The translations under genes and the position numbers were made by a program. DNA of 64,000 nucleotides from Sphingomonas psychrolutea (lineage in GTDB: Bacteria; Pseudomonadota; Alphaproteobacteria; Sphingomonadales; Sphingomonadaceae): the NCBI RefSeq assembly GCF_014636175.1, contig NZ_BMDW01000001.1, positions 124,001-188,000 of the forward strand. The letters are read 5' to 3'. The notes under the pieces are model-generated. The model did not search any database and was not told where the DNA came from. It worked only from the letters and a program-made list of their open reading frames with translations. Shown one piece after another: positions 17,181 to 25,019 of this stretch (position 1 is the first letter of the stretch; each line of letters opens with the position of its first letter).

Positions 17181-17250
17181 GATATAAGGAAAGCTTTATA
17201 TCAGGCATGGCAACGGCCAAAGCTCTCCTCAACCTTTGAGGATTTCACGC
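17181..17250 (+). promoter_or_regulatory. metK 5' leader with ribosome-site-sequestering hairpin
   Basis: Between lnt and metK two hairpins are visible: GATATAAGG/CTTTATATC around AAAG (17181-17202), and TCCTCA (17226-17231) pairing with TGAGGA (17237-17242). The second buries the metK ribosome site GAGGA, eight bases before the ATG. A leader that hides the ribosome site of metK suggests translational control, as in SAM-responsive riboswitches. I could not match it to the SAM-II or SAM/SAH consensus. Confidence 0.4.
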
Positions 17251-18468
17251 ATGCGTTCCAGTTTTCTCTTCACCTCCGAATCGGTTTCCGAAGGCCATCC
17301 CGACAAGGTCGCCGACCAGATCAGCGATACCGTCGTCGATCTGTTCCTCGGCAAGGACCCGTACGCACGCATCGCGTGTGAAACGCTGACCACCACCAAT
17401 CTTGTCGTTCTCGCCGGCGAAATCCGCTGCAAGGGCGTGTATGAGAATGGTCAGTGGGCCGATGGCGCGCTCGCCGAGATCGAGGCGGCGGTGCGCAACA
17501 CCGTGCGCGAGATCGGCTATGAGCAATCGGGCTTCCATTGGGAGTCGTTCGCGTTCCACAACAACCTCCACGGCCAGTCGGCGGAAATCGCGATGGGCGT
17601 CGATGAAGGCGCGAACAAGGATGAGGGCGCTGGCGATCAAGGCATCATGTTCGGCTATGCCACCGACGAGACGCCGGGCCTGATGCCCGCGACGCTCTAT
17701 TACAGCCACAAGATCCTCGAACGCATGGCGGCCGATCGCCATTCGGGCGCAGCGCCCTTCCTCGAGCCCGACGCCAAGAGCCAGGTCACGCTGGAATATA
17801 AGGACGAAGTCCCGGTCCGCGCGACCGCGCTCGTCGTCTCGACCCAGCACAAGGCAGGCTATTGCCTGCAAGGCGACAATGCCAACCCGGCGCTGTACGA
17901 AGAGCTCCACACCTATGTCAGCGGCGTGTTGCACGACGTGCTGCCCGACGGCTTCATCAGCGCCGATACCGCGATCTACATCAATCCGACCGGCGCCTTC
18001 GAAATCGGCGGGCCGGATGGTGATGCCGGCGTGACGGGCCGCAAGATCATCGTCGACACTTACGGCGGTGCCGCCCCGCACGGCGGCGGCGCGTTCAGCG
18101 GCAAGGATCCGACCAAGGTCGATCGCTCGGCGGCGTATGTCGCGCGCTACATGGCAAAGAACGTCGTCGCGGCGGGCCTCGCGCGCCGCTGCACGATCCA
18201 ATTGAGCTATGCCATTGGCATTGCCGAGCCGCTGTCGCTCTATGTCGATCTGCACGGCACCGGCACCGTGCCCGAAGCCAAGATCGAGGAAGTGCTGCCC
18301 AAGCTGGTCCGCCTGACCCCCAAGGGCATTCGCGAGCATCTCAATCTCAACCAGCCGATCTACAAGCGCACGGCGGCCTACGGCCATTTCGGGCGCGAAC
18401 CCGATGCCGACGGCTTCACTTGGGAAAAGACCGATCTGGTCGATGCGCTGAAGGCGGCGGTGGCCTGA
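17251..18468 (+). CDS. metK: S-adenosylmethionine synthetase
   Basis: 405 residues with all three MetK repeats: [20 protein letters not shown] at the N-terminus, [21 protein letters not shown] in the middle, and [33 protein letters not shown], the phosphate-binding GGGAFSGKD loop. It makes SAM from methionine and ATP, feeding MiaB and TrmB among others. The ATG at 17251 follows GAGGA; a TTG further upstream would split the leader hairpin and was rejected. Confidence 0.96.
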   Translation: MRSSFLFTSESVSEGHPDKVADQISDTVVDLFLGKDPYARIACETLTTTNLVVLAGEIRCKGVYENGQWADGALAEIEAAVRNTVREIGYEQSGFHWESFAFHNNLHGQSAEIAMGVDEGANKDEGAGDQGIMFGYATDETPGLMPATLYYSHKILERMAADRHSGAAPFLEPDAKSQVTLEYKDEVPVRATALVVSTQHKAGYCLQGDNANPALYEELHTYVSGVLHDVLPDGFISADTAIYINPTGAFEIGGPDGDAGVTGRKIIVDTYGGAAPHGGGAFSGKDPTKVDRSAAYVARYMAKNVVAAGLARRCTIQLSYAIGIAEPLSLYVDLHGTGTVPEAKIEEVLPKLVRLTPKGIREHLNLNQPIYKRTAAYGHFGREPDADGFTWEKTDLVDALKAAVA

Positions 18469-18469
18469 G

Positions 18470-19279
18470 TTACACGCCCTCCTCGCGCACCTGAGCGTGT
18501 GCGAGGAGGGCGAACAGGCCGGCCCCGCCGAACAGATTACCGAGCACCGCGGGCGCCAGGAATGCGAGCACCTGCGCGCCACCGATCTTGCCCGAGAACA
18601 ATAACAGGAACGTCTCGGTCGAGCCGACCACCGAATGGCTGAACCCGCCGATCGCGACGACATAGACGATCCCGAACACCACGAAAAACGCCTGTTCGCG
18701 TGCATTGGGAAGTGTCCACGCAACGATCGCGATCAGGAACCCGGCGGGCACGGCATTGACGAAGGTGGCAAGCGGGCCGTGTTCGGTGATCTTCATCGAC
18801 ACTTCGAGCATCCCGGCGTGCAATGCCGCATCGCCCAGCGGCAGGAACGCGAAGGCAGCCGCAGCAAGCGCGGTGCCGATGAAGTTTGCCGCCAGCACCA
18901 CGCTCCACAACCGCAGCGTCCGCCCCGTAGCACCCCAGGACGGAGCGTTGACCAACGGGAGCATCGCGGTGACCGTGCTTTCGGTGAACAATTGCATCCG
19001 CCCGAGAATGACGATCAGAAATCCGATCGGATAGCCGATCGCCAGTAACAACGGTCGCGCCGGGCCGGGCGCGGTATGCGCGGCGATCGCCCCTTCCGCG
19101 ACGAGCGATGCCGTGATCGCCAAACCGCCCGCCACGCCCGACCAGAACAGCGACCCGGTCGGCCGCTCGAGTTCCGCCTGCCCTTCCTCCCGCACCGCGC
19201 GGTGGAGTTCCAGCGCGTTGGCAGACTTCAGGTCCTCGACCGTCCCTGTCTCGCCATTCTTCTCTTCGTTGTCCGCCAA
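18470..19279 (-). CDS. Formate/nitrite transporter (FNT) family protein
   Basis: About 270 residues. A charged N-terminus is followed by six hydrophobic segments with FNT-like features: SLFWSGVAGGLAITASLVAEG, GYPIGFLIVILGRMQLFTESTVTAMLPL, LWSVVLAANFIGTALAAAAF and GGFSHSVVGSTETFLLLFSG. FNT channels move formate, nitrite or related anions. No ATG lies upstream in frame; candidate starts are TTG 19279 (used here) and GTG 19384, which would overlap trmB by 20 bp on the opposite strand. The gene converges on metK with stops almost touching. Confidence 0.8.
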   Translation of the reverse strand: MADNEEKNGETGTVEDLKSANALELHRAVREEGQAELERPTGSLFWSGVAGGLAITASLVAEGAIAAHTAPGPARPLLLAIGYPIGFLIVILGRMQLFTESTVTAMLPLVNAPSWGATGRTLRLWSVVLAANFIGTALAAAAFAFLPLGDAALHAGMLEVSMKITEHGPLATFVNAVPAGFLIAIVAWTLPNAREQAFFVVFGIVYVVAIGGFSHSVVGSTETFLLLFSGKIGGAQVLAFLAPAVLGNLFGGAGLFALLAHAQVREEGV

Positions 19280-19364
19280 AGTGTGTCGCCCGATATCGTT
19301 GATCGCCTGTAACGATGCCGACGGCGCTTTGCTCCGTGGCCGGGCTTCGCTAGAGCCACGACGG

Positions 19365-20045
19365 ATGACTGATCCGATGACCACCCGCCGCCTCTATGGC
19401 CGCCGCCAGGGGCATAAATTGCGCCTCGGCCAGGCCGATCTCGTCGAGCAATTGCTGCCCGAGATCAGCGTGCCCGAAACCGGGCCGATCGACGCCGCCA
19501 GCCTGTTCGGCGAAGACCGGCCGCTTGAGGTCGAAATCGGCTTCGGCGCGGGCGAGCATCTCGCGGGGCAAGCCGCCGCACGGCGCGACACCGGCTTCAT
19601 CGGGTGCGAGCCGTTCCTCAACGGCGTCGTCGGCGCGCTCAGCCATATCCGTGACGCGGCGCTAGACAATGTCCGGCTGCACATGGGCGATGCGCTCGAC
19701 GTGCTCGAACGCTTGCCCGACGGCTCGCTTTCCCGCGTCTATTTGCTCCACCCCGATCCGTGGCGAAAGGCGCGCCATGCCAAGCGTCGCATGATCAACC
19801 ACGGTCCGCTCGACCTGATTGCCGCAAAGTTGAAGCCCGGCGCCGAATTTAGGCTCGGCACCGACGATCCGACCTATTGCCGCTGGGCGATGATGGTCCT
19901 GAATCAGCGGCGTGATTTCGCATGGACCGCAAAAGGCCCGGCCGACTTTCTGACGCGCCCCGACGACTGGCCCGAGACGCGCTACGAACGCAAGGCGCGG
20001 CGGCAAGGTCGCGAAGTTTGGTACTTCCGCTACTTGCGCGTCTGA
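19365..20045 (+). CDS. trmB: tRNA (guanine(46)-N7)-methyltransferase
   Basis: 226 residues with the class I methyltransferase motif EIGFGAGEHLAGQAA, GCEPFLNGVV and the TrmB signature YLLHPDPWRKARHAKRRMIN, followed by FRLGTDDPTYCRWAM. It methylates G46 in the tRNA variable loop. The metK-trmB neighbourhood is common in this lineage, here interrupted only by the divergent FNT gene. The ATG at 19365 was chosen because the N-terminal TTRRLYGRRQGHKLR is the family start. Confidence 0.94.
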   Translation: MTDPMTTRRLYGRRQGHKLRLGQADLVEQLLPEISVPETGPIDAASLFGEDRPLEVEIGFGAGEHLAGQAAARRDTGFIGCEPFLNGVVGALSHIRDAALDNVRLHMGDALDVLERLPDGSLSRVYLLHPDPWRKARHAKRRMINHGPLDLIAAKLKPGAEFRLGTDDPTYCRWAMMVLNQRRDFAWTAKGPADFLTRPDDWPETRYERKARRQGREVWYFRYLRV

Positions 20046-20311
20046 CGCCGCCCGGTCGCGCGCGTCATCGGGTCGGGCTTTTTGGGCTTTTGCCACCCCG
20101 GCGGGGGCGTCATGCGCTGCTGGCTGCTGCCCAGCCCCATCGCGCCGGGCTGCTGACGGATCATGTCAGCAGTATCGGCAGCCGCCGCATCGACGAGGCT
20201 CGCCCCGCCGCGCAGCAAGGAGAGTTGATCGCGCAACCGCCGTGCTTGCTCGAAATCGAGCGCGGCGGCGGCTGCTTCCATTGCGAGGCGCAGGCGTTCA
20301 ATCTCATCCAT
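20030..20311 (-). CDS. UVR-motif (UvrB/UvrC interaction domain) small protein
   Basis: 93 residues. Residues 2-35 (DEIERLRLAMEAAAAALDFEQARRLRDQLSLL) are a UVR helical hairpin, very similar to the tail of UvrB encoded at 27430-29637 ([27 protein letters not shown]). The rest is a low-complexity basic/proline tail (GWQKPKKPDPMTRATGRRQTRK). Such mini-proteins could compete for or bridge UvrB-UvrC contacts, but no function is established. It overlaps the 3' end of trmB by 16 bp, tail to tail. Confidence 0.75.
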   Translation of the reverse strand: MDEIERLRLAMEAAAAALDFEQARRLRDQLSLLRGGASLVDAAAADTADMIRQQPGAMGLGSSQQRMTPPPGWQKPKKPDPMTRATGRRQTRK

Positions 20312-20343
20312 AACCGCACCAACGCACGACACGCGGTTCGGCC

Positions 20344-21423
20344 TCAACCGGGGTTGCCGCTCGCGCCCCACCACCCTTTGAGCATGCGGCCGACCATCGC
20401 CGACAACCCCGGTCGCACCAGCAGCCAGTCGCGCAGCACCGGCCCCTGCACCGCGCCGATCGTCTGTTTATACCCGCTATCGCCCGCACCCCAATCGACG
20501 GTGCGGATACCGTGGCCGCGCGCGCGGATGAGGTTGCGATAGTACAGCAGCTTGCCCGGCGAATGTTTGGCAAAGGCGGGATCATAACTGTTGGCGATGG
20601 CATATTTGGTCGCCCCGCAATCGAGATCGAACGAGAACGCCGCCGGCTGCCCATCGACGGTCAGCAGCGCCGCCGACAGCATCTTTGCCAGCACCGGATC
20701 GCACGCGACCTCGCGCCAGAAGCCGCCGTGGCCGGCCTCGGTAAACTTCGCGTCGCGGCCATCGGTCCGTGCCGCGATCCAGCTTTTCTGCTCGACCGTC
20801 GCCATCGCATCGAACGTCGCTGGCCATTCACCCGCCTCCGGAAACGACCAGTCGAGCGCGCCGTGATCGGCCAGATGTTTTTCGTGGAAGCGATTTTTGC
20901 GCAAGCTCGATCCGCGCGGCCAATCGGGTTGTTGCAGATCGAACACGAAACTGTCGGCAACGAAGCGATCGAGCACCGCCCAACCCTTTGCCCGCGCGCG
21001 CGCCAGGACCGGTGCCAGCGCCGGGTCGTGATCATAGGCCGGCCCGATCCGCAGCGCCGTCACCGCCCCTGCCAGCGCCCCGAGCAGCGCATCGATCGCG
21101 CGTGGCCCCGCATCCTCATGCATTGGAAAGCTGCGGAATGGCCAATAGCTGCCCGGCACCGTCGCCATCCCTGCCACCGCCGGACCGACGCCGACAATCG
21201 GCAAGGCGATAACCGGGACGTCATCCTCCTCAACCACGATCGTGCGTGCCGCGCCGCCGTAAGCCGCAAGCGCCGCCGCGAACCAGGCATAGCGCAGGAA
21301 CCCATGGGTCGGGGCAGCATGCTCGGCCACGGTGTCGATCGCCCCGGCCAGCCCGTCGAGCACGACCGCGCGCGTCTGCGACGGCAAGCGCGTGAAGTCG
21401 GCAAGGCACATAGAATTCGTCAT
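20344..21423 (-). CDS. GNAT/FemAB-like (CelD/BcsL-type) acetyltransferase family protein
   Basis: 359 residues of the double-GNAT type used by CelD/BcsL and peptidoglycan or polysaccharide modification proteins: FVFDLQQPDWPRGSSLRKNRFHEKHLADHG, AAFSFDLDCGATKYAIANSYDPAFAKHSPGKLLYYRNLIRARGHGIRTVDWGAGDSGYKQTIGA. The latter is the recognisable C-terminal GNAT half (SYD..F....PG..L....I..A...G....D.G.GD..YK). It probably acylates a cell-envelope glycan, substrate unknown. The ATG at 21423 was chosen; it is 83 bp from the divergent DUF2721 gene. Confidence 0.78.
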   Translation of the reverse strand: MTNSMCLADFTRLPSQTRAVVLDGLAGAIDTVAEHAAPTHGFLRYAWFAAALAAYGGAARTIVVEEDDVPVIALPIVGVGPAVAGMATVPGSYWPFRSFPMHEDAGPRAIDALLGALAGAVTALRIGPAYDHDPALAPVLARARAKGWAVLDRFVADSFVFDLQQPDWPRGSSLRKNRFHEKHLADHGALDWSFPEAGEWPATFDAMATVEQKSWIAARTDGRDAKFTEAGHGGFWREVACDPVLAKMLSAALLTVDGQPAAFSFDLDCGATKYAIANSYDPAFAKHSPGKLLYYRNLIRARGHGIRTVDWGAGDSGYKQTIGAVQGPVLRDWLLVRPGLSAMVGRMLKGWWGASGNPG

Positions 21424-21506
21424 GTCGCAAAGGGTTAGCGCATACGGGTTACCATTCCGTGCAGGCCCGGCTTGCGTCGCGACGCGCCGCACCGCAGAAG
21501 GCGGCG

Positions 21507-21959
21507 ATGTTCTCCATTCCCGGCGTCACCACGATCGCGCAGACGATCCAGCTCTCGCTCTCGCCCGTCTTTATGCTGGCGGGAATCGGGGCGTTGCTCA
21601 ACGTACTGGTCGGTCGCCTCGCCCGCGTGGTCGATCGCGCGCGGTCGCTCGAGGATTTGCATCCGCTGTCGAGCGGACCCGAGCATGAGCGCCACGTCTG
21701 GGAACTGCGCCTGCTCGACCGGCGCATGTCGGTGATCAACCGCGCTTTGGTGCTCGCCGTGTCGAGCGCGGTGATGACCTGCATCGTCGTCGCGTTGCTG
21801 TTCGTCGCCGAACTGGTCAAGCTCCACATCGGCACCGTGGTGGCGCTATCGTTCATCCTGGCGATGGGTCTGCTCATCGCGTCGCTCGTCAGCTTCCTGA
21901 TCGAGGTCCGCATCTCGCTGTCGGCGATCCACGTCCGGCAGGAATTGCTGGAGCGGTAA
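21507..21959 (+). CDS. DUF2721 domain-containing membrane protein
   Basis: 150 residues. PVFMLAGIGALLNVLVGRLARVVDRARSLE at the N-terminus is the DUF2721 signature, then ELRLLDRRMSVINRALVLAVSSAVMTCIVVALLFVAELV and a third helix. Three transmembrane segments are predicted. Function unknown; the family is common in proteobacteria. Divergently oriented to the acetyltransferase gene and convergent with the amidase gene. Confidence 0.85.
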   Translation: MFSIPGVTTIAQTIQLSLSPVFMLAGIGALLNVLVGRLARVVDRARSLEDLHPLSSGPEHERHVWELRLLDRRMSVINRALVLAVSSAVMTCIVVALLFVAELVKLHIGTVVALSFILAMGLLIASLVSFLIEVRISLSAIHVRQELLER

Positions 21960-21965
21960 CCCCAA

Positions 21966-21995
21966 GGCCCCCCTCCCTGCAAGGGAGGGGAGGCG
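21966..21995. repeat. REP-like single hairpin
   Basis: CCCCTCCCTGCAAGGGAGGGG between the convergent DUF2721 and amidase genes. The same palindrome type occurs near 9.7 and 37.6 kb. It could work as a bidirectional terminator or 3'-end stabiliser. Confidence 0.5.
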
Positions 21996-21996
21996 A

Positions 21997-23583
21997 TCAG
22001 CGCACGCCCGCCAGCCCCGGCCCGGCATCATTGGTCGCCGCATAGGTCGGCGCCACACGCGCCTTCGCCGCTTGCTCATAGACATAACCCGCATTGAGCA
22101 CCGCGCGATCGGCCCATGCGGTCGCGATGAACGACAGCCCAACCGGCACGCCGCGCACAAGCCCCATCGGCACGGTCAAATGCGGATAGCCCGACACCGC
22201 GGGCAATTCGCTCGCCGAGGGACCGTTGAAATTGTCGCCATAAACCGTGTCGGACAGCCACGGCATACCATAGGTCGGCTCGACCAGGATCGTCGCATTC
22301 GCCTTGGCCAGCATCGCGTCGATCCCCTCTTTCCCTGCAAGCCGCAGCGATTTCGCCCGCGCGCCGAGATATTCGGGATTGGCGAGGCCATCGGTCTTCG
22401 CCGCTTCGATGAAGGTTTCCTGTTCGAAGAACGGCATTTCGGTCGCCTTGTTCGCTTCGTTGAAGGTGATCGCCTGGTCGAGTGTGCGCACCTTGACCGC
22501 CTTGGGTGTGGTGGCGAGATAGGCGTCGAGATCGGCCTTCAACTCGACATGCAGCACCATCCCCTCGGCCGCGCCGAGTCCGTCGAGCTTGGGCTGCTCG
22601 ACATCGACCAGTACCGCACCCTGCGCTTTCAACACCCCAAGCGCCGCCTCATATTGCGCCTTCAGGATCGCCGGCATGTCGGGATGCAGCACCGCGACGC
22701 GCACGCCCTTGAGCGACGCGCTTTTCAGGCCCTCGACGAAGCCGGTCGGCGCAACACGATATTGCGGCTGGCGCGTCGTCGCGGGATCGGCCGGATCGAC
22801 CCCGACCATCCCGGCGAACAGGATCGCCACGTCCTTCACGCTGCGCGCCATCGGCCCGGCGGTGTCCTGGCTATGGCTGATCGGCACGACATGCGTACGG
22901 CTGACCATGCCGAGCGTCGGCTTCAACCCGACCAACCCGTTCATCGACGCCGGGCAGACGACCGATCCGTCGGTCTCGGTCCCCACTGCCACTGCGGCAA
23001 AGCTTGCCGCCACCGCCGCACCCGAGCCGCTCGACGATCCACACGAAGTCCGATCAAGCGCATACGGATTGCGCACCAGCCCGCCGACCGCGCTCCACCC
23101 GCTGATAGAATTGGTCGAACGGATATTCGCCCATTCGCTGAGGTTGGTCTTGCCGAGGATTACCGCGCCCTGCGCACGCAGATTCGCGACCAGCGGCGCA
23201 TCACGCAGCGTGACATTGTCTTTCAGCGCGAGGCTCCCCGCCGTGGTCGCGATCGGGTTCTTGGTTTCGATATTATCCTTGATCAGCACCGGCACACCGT
23301 CGAGCGCGCCGAGTGCCTTACCGGCCTTGCGTCGCGCGTCACTCGCGCGTGCCTCGGCGATCGCGTCGGGATTGGTGACGATGACCGCGCGGAGCGTCGG
23401 GCCGGTCCGATCCATCGCTGCGATCCGCGCGAGATAAGCCTGGGTGATCGCCTCGGACGACGTGCCCCCCGCCATCATCGCCTGCAATTGGTCGATCGAT
23501 TTCTCCTCGACCGCAGGCACGGTCTGCGCCGCGAGCGGGGCGGCTGCGGAGGCGAGCAGCAGCGATAGAAGGACGGTGCGCAT
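21997..23583 (-). CDS. Amidase (amidase signature family), exported
   Basis: 528 residues with a signal peptide (MRTVLLSLLLASAAAPLAAQ). The Ser-cisSer-Lys triad is visible: Lys in DGVPVLIKDNIET, and the glycine/serine-rich signature RTSCGSSSGSGAAVAASFAAVAVGTETDGS holding both serines. The C-terminus has YGDNFNGPSASELPAVSGYPHLTVPMG. These enzymes hydrolyse amides or acyl-amides; substrate not predictable. The ATG at 23583 precedes the signal peptide; the longer upstream frame is not coding-like. Confidence 0.92.
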   Translation of the reverse strand: MRTVLLSLLLASAAAPLAAQTVPAVEEKSIDQLQAMMAGGTSSEAITQAYLARIAAMDRTGPTLRAVIVTNPDAIAEARASDARRKAGKALGALDGVPVLIKDNIETKNPIATTAGSLALKDNVTLRDAPLVANLRAQGAVILGKTNLSEWANIRSTNSISGWSAVGGLVRNPYALDRTSCGSSSGSGAAVAASFAAVAVGTETDGSVVCPASMNGLVGLKPTLGMVSRTHVVPISHSQDTAGPMARSVKDVAILFAGMVGVDPADPATTRQPQYRVAPTGFVEGLKSASLKGVRVAVLHPDMPAILKAQYEAALGVLKAQGAVLVDVEQPKLDGLGAAEGMVLHVELKADLDAYLATTPKAVKVRTLDQAITFNEANKATEMPFFEQETFIEAAKTDGLANPEYLGARAKSLRLAGKEGIDAMLAKANATILVEPTYGMPWLSDTVYGDNFNGPSASELPAVSGYPHLTVPMGLVRGVPVGLSFIATAWADRAVLNAGYVYEQAAKARVAPTYAATNDAGPGLAGVR

Positions 23584-23691
23584 AATCGGAACCCTTTGAA
23601 CATCGACGCGCTCGTGGCGGCGCGTGTCGGGTATCTTCGGGGAGAATGCGGTCGAGGGCAAGGCGGGGATTGGGTGCGGACGTCTCCCCAA

Positions 23692-23868
23692 CCGTCACCC
23701 CGGCCTTGTGCCGGGGTCCACCGTTCCGCGATCACACGGTGAGGGGCGGTAGGCCAAGCGCGACGGCAAGATCATCCCGTGCCAGACTGTCTTGATCTCA
23801 TGCGGATCTCGATCCTCTTGGGCACTATCTTGCTGCGCGGTGGACCCCGGCACAAGGCCGGGGTGACG
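23692..23868. repeat. REP-type inverted repeat pair
   Basis: A hairpin with arms CACCCCGGC and GCCGGGGT (23692-23722) returns in inverted orientation at 23839-23868. The ends (CGTCACCCC..GGGGTC) match the repeats flanking the GIY-YIG gene, so both belong to one REP superfamily. The 116 bp between the arms holds no gene I can support. Confidence 0.7.
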
Positions 23869-23906
23869 ATTGAGATACGCTTGCCTTTGATGTCCGCAAC
23901 ACCGAC

Positions 23907-24016
23907 GCGCCGCCGGCAAAGCCGTCGGTCGGGTTCTCGCTGGCGCGTAACCCGCCGGCCGTTTGGGGCAATGCCCGCCTTTGCGGGCACCGGCGCGCGG
24001 CGCGCGCCTTCGCCCC
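23907..24016 (+). repeat. Composite hairpin repeat, copy D (divergent)
   Basis: CCGGCAAAGCCG, then TCGGTCGGGTT, a longer second hairpin closed by GGGTT/AACCC, linker CGCCGGCC, then TGCCCGCCTTTGCGGGCA and an alternating GC stretch. Module order and linkers match copies A-C, but the terminal AT-containing hairpin is replaced. The block from 23584 to 24384 holds only this repeat, the REP pair and the RNA unit described next. Confidence 0.55.
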
Positions 24017-24023
24017 AAATGAA

Positions 24024-24060
24024 AAGAGGCTGCCGGGGGTCTCACGACACCCCGGCAACC
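24024..24060 (-). terminator. Rho-independent terminator of the 24.0-24.3 kb unit
   Basis: Read on the minus strand, TGCCGGGGT and ACCCCCGGCA pair (one bulge) around a seven- to eight-base loop and are followed by CCTCTTTTC. It terminates leftward transcription from the candidate RNA unit before the composite repeat and the amidase gene. Confidence 0.6.
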
Positions 24061-24071
24061 TCCTGACATGG

Positions 24072-24227
24072 TCAGCGGCCGGAAGCTCCAGCTTGGAGGA
24101 CCATGCGAAACCTGAAAACCCCGATAGACGGCGGCGTTGTTTGGGGAAGAATACCCCCCGCCGTCATCCCAAAGGGCTTAAAGGTGCGTCCTCCAAACCA
24201 ACTGAACCGACCCCTTTGCTGAACCAT
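24072..24227 (-). CDS. Alternative overlapping 51-codon ORF
   Basis: A second ATG, 7 nt inside the first small ORF and in another frame, opens a 51-codon frame (MVQQRGRFSWFGGRTFKPFG ...) that runs through the hairpins and stops just before the terminator. The Shine-Dalgarno would be 14 nt away, so the 18-codon frame is better placed. A frameshift between the two frames is also conceivable. Confidence 0.25.
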   Translation of the reverse strand: MVQQRGRFSWFGGRTFKPFGMTAGGILPQTTPPSIGVFRFRMVLQAGASGR

Positions 24228-24234
24228 GAGACAT
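24178..24234 (-). CDS. Possible 18-residue peptide with extreme Shine-Dalgarno
   Basis: ATG at 24234 is preceded, at ideal 7-nt spacing, by GAAAGGAGGTGATCC, complementary over 15 nt to the 16S rRNA 3' end. The frame encodes MSHGSAKGSVQLVWRTHL and ends in TAA. Third positions are not GC-biased like neighbouring genes. It could be a leader peptide, a real micropeptide, or a ribosome-capturing decoy. Confidence 0.35.
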   Translation of the reverse strand: MSHGSAKGSVQLVWRTHL

Positions 24235-24384
24235 CGGATCACCTCCTTTCGCTAGTTAAAACGACGTGCCCAGGCCTGGGCACGAAACCTCTTTGAATCA
24301 TAAAATTTTACGAAACAAGTCTTGTAATATTCCGGGTTTTGGACGATTCTCTTCCGCCTGCCCAAAGCACCGCGAAACGCGCGC

Positions 24385-24912
24385 TCAGCCTCGGCAATCC
24401 TCGATCACGCGCGCCACTTCGGCCCAGGCCGGTACCACCAAAGTCGTCGCGCCCGGCTGCTCGACGATGAAGCGCCCGCGACTAAACGCCATCGCGTCGA
24501 GCAATGGATCGCGCGCCGTCAACGTGGCTGAGACCGATGCGCCGCTCGGTTGCACGGGCACCGTCCGCTCAAGGCTCGACGTGCGCAGCGTCAGCGGTGC
24601 TGCCACCGCACCGCTGCGCGACAGATACACCATCCCCGCCGTCCGGTCGCAGTGCAGTGTCAACAGCGCGTCCCCCCGCGCGGCACCAAACACGGCGGTC
24701 GACCCACGCGTATCGGCGCGATAGGCCCAGTCGCCCGGCGTGACCGCCCAATCGCGCCAATCCGCCCCCTGCGGCTTGGGCGATACAGGTGGCGTGGAGC
24801 GGGGCGGGGCGACGGGCTCGGGTGCCGGGCGCGGCGGCGCCGGCGGGCTGACGCAGCCGGAGATGAAAAGGGTAGCTGCCAGCACAGCGAGCGGGGCAAA
24901 GGTCAAGCGCAT
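24385..24912 (-). CDS. Putative lipoprotein, unknown function
   Basis: 175 residues. A lipoprotein signal peptide (MRLTFAPLAVLAATLFISGC, lipobox FISGC) is followed by a proline-rich linker (SPPAPPRPAPEPVAPPRSTPP) and a ~120-residue domain with WAVTPGDWAYRADTRGSTAVFG, LTLHCDRTAGMVYLSRSG and a C-terminal cysteine (VARVIEDCRG), probably disulfide-bonded. The domain pattern is common in sphingomonad hypothetical envelope proteins. The ATG at 24912 was chosen at the signal peptide. Confidence 0.8.
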   Translation of the reverse strand: MRLTFAPLAVLAATLFISGCVSPPAPPRPAPEPVAPPRSTPPVSPKPQGADWRDWAVTPGDWAYRADTRGSTAVFGAARGDALLTLHCDRTAGMVYLSRSGAVAAPLTLRTSSLERTVPVQPSGASVSATLTARDPLLDAMAFSRGRFIVEQPGATTLVVPAWAEVARVIEDCRG

Positions 24913-25019
24913 GCCCCTGTCTATGCGACATGCGGCATCCCGGCTCAACCACGCATCCCCGGACGATCTTGCGCCTCGTCGCGATTTCGCCTCTTGTGCG
25001 CGTCTTACAGGGGATGATG

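Larger units (their letters stand above)
24018..24310 (-). ncRNA. Candidate structured RNA / small-ORF transcription unit
   Basis: On the minus strand an AT-rich promoter-like region (~24295-24340) leads into the 20-bp perfect palindrome CGTGCCCAGGCCTGGGCACG (24265-24284). Next come a 15-nt perfect complement of the 16S 3' end (24236-24250), an ATG, a large hairpin with GACGGCGG/CCGCCGTC arms enclosing GGGG/CCCC, a CATGGTC/GACCATG stem enclosing CTCCA/TGGAG, and a GC-rich terminator with a T-run. The combination is not explained by neighbouring genes. Whether the product is a peptide, an RNA or both is undecided. Confidence 0.45.

Noticed and set aside
24236..24250. Match to the 3' end of 16S rRNA
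   Set aside because: Only about 15 nt match and no other rRNA sequence is present; it is better read as a Shine-Dalgarno on the minus strand than as an rRNA fragment.
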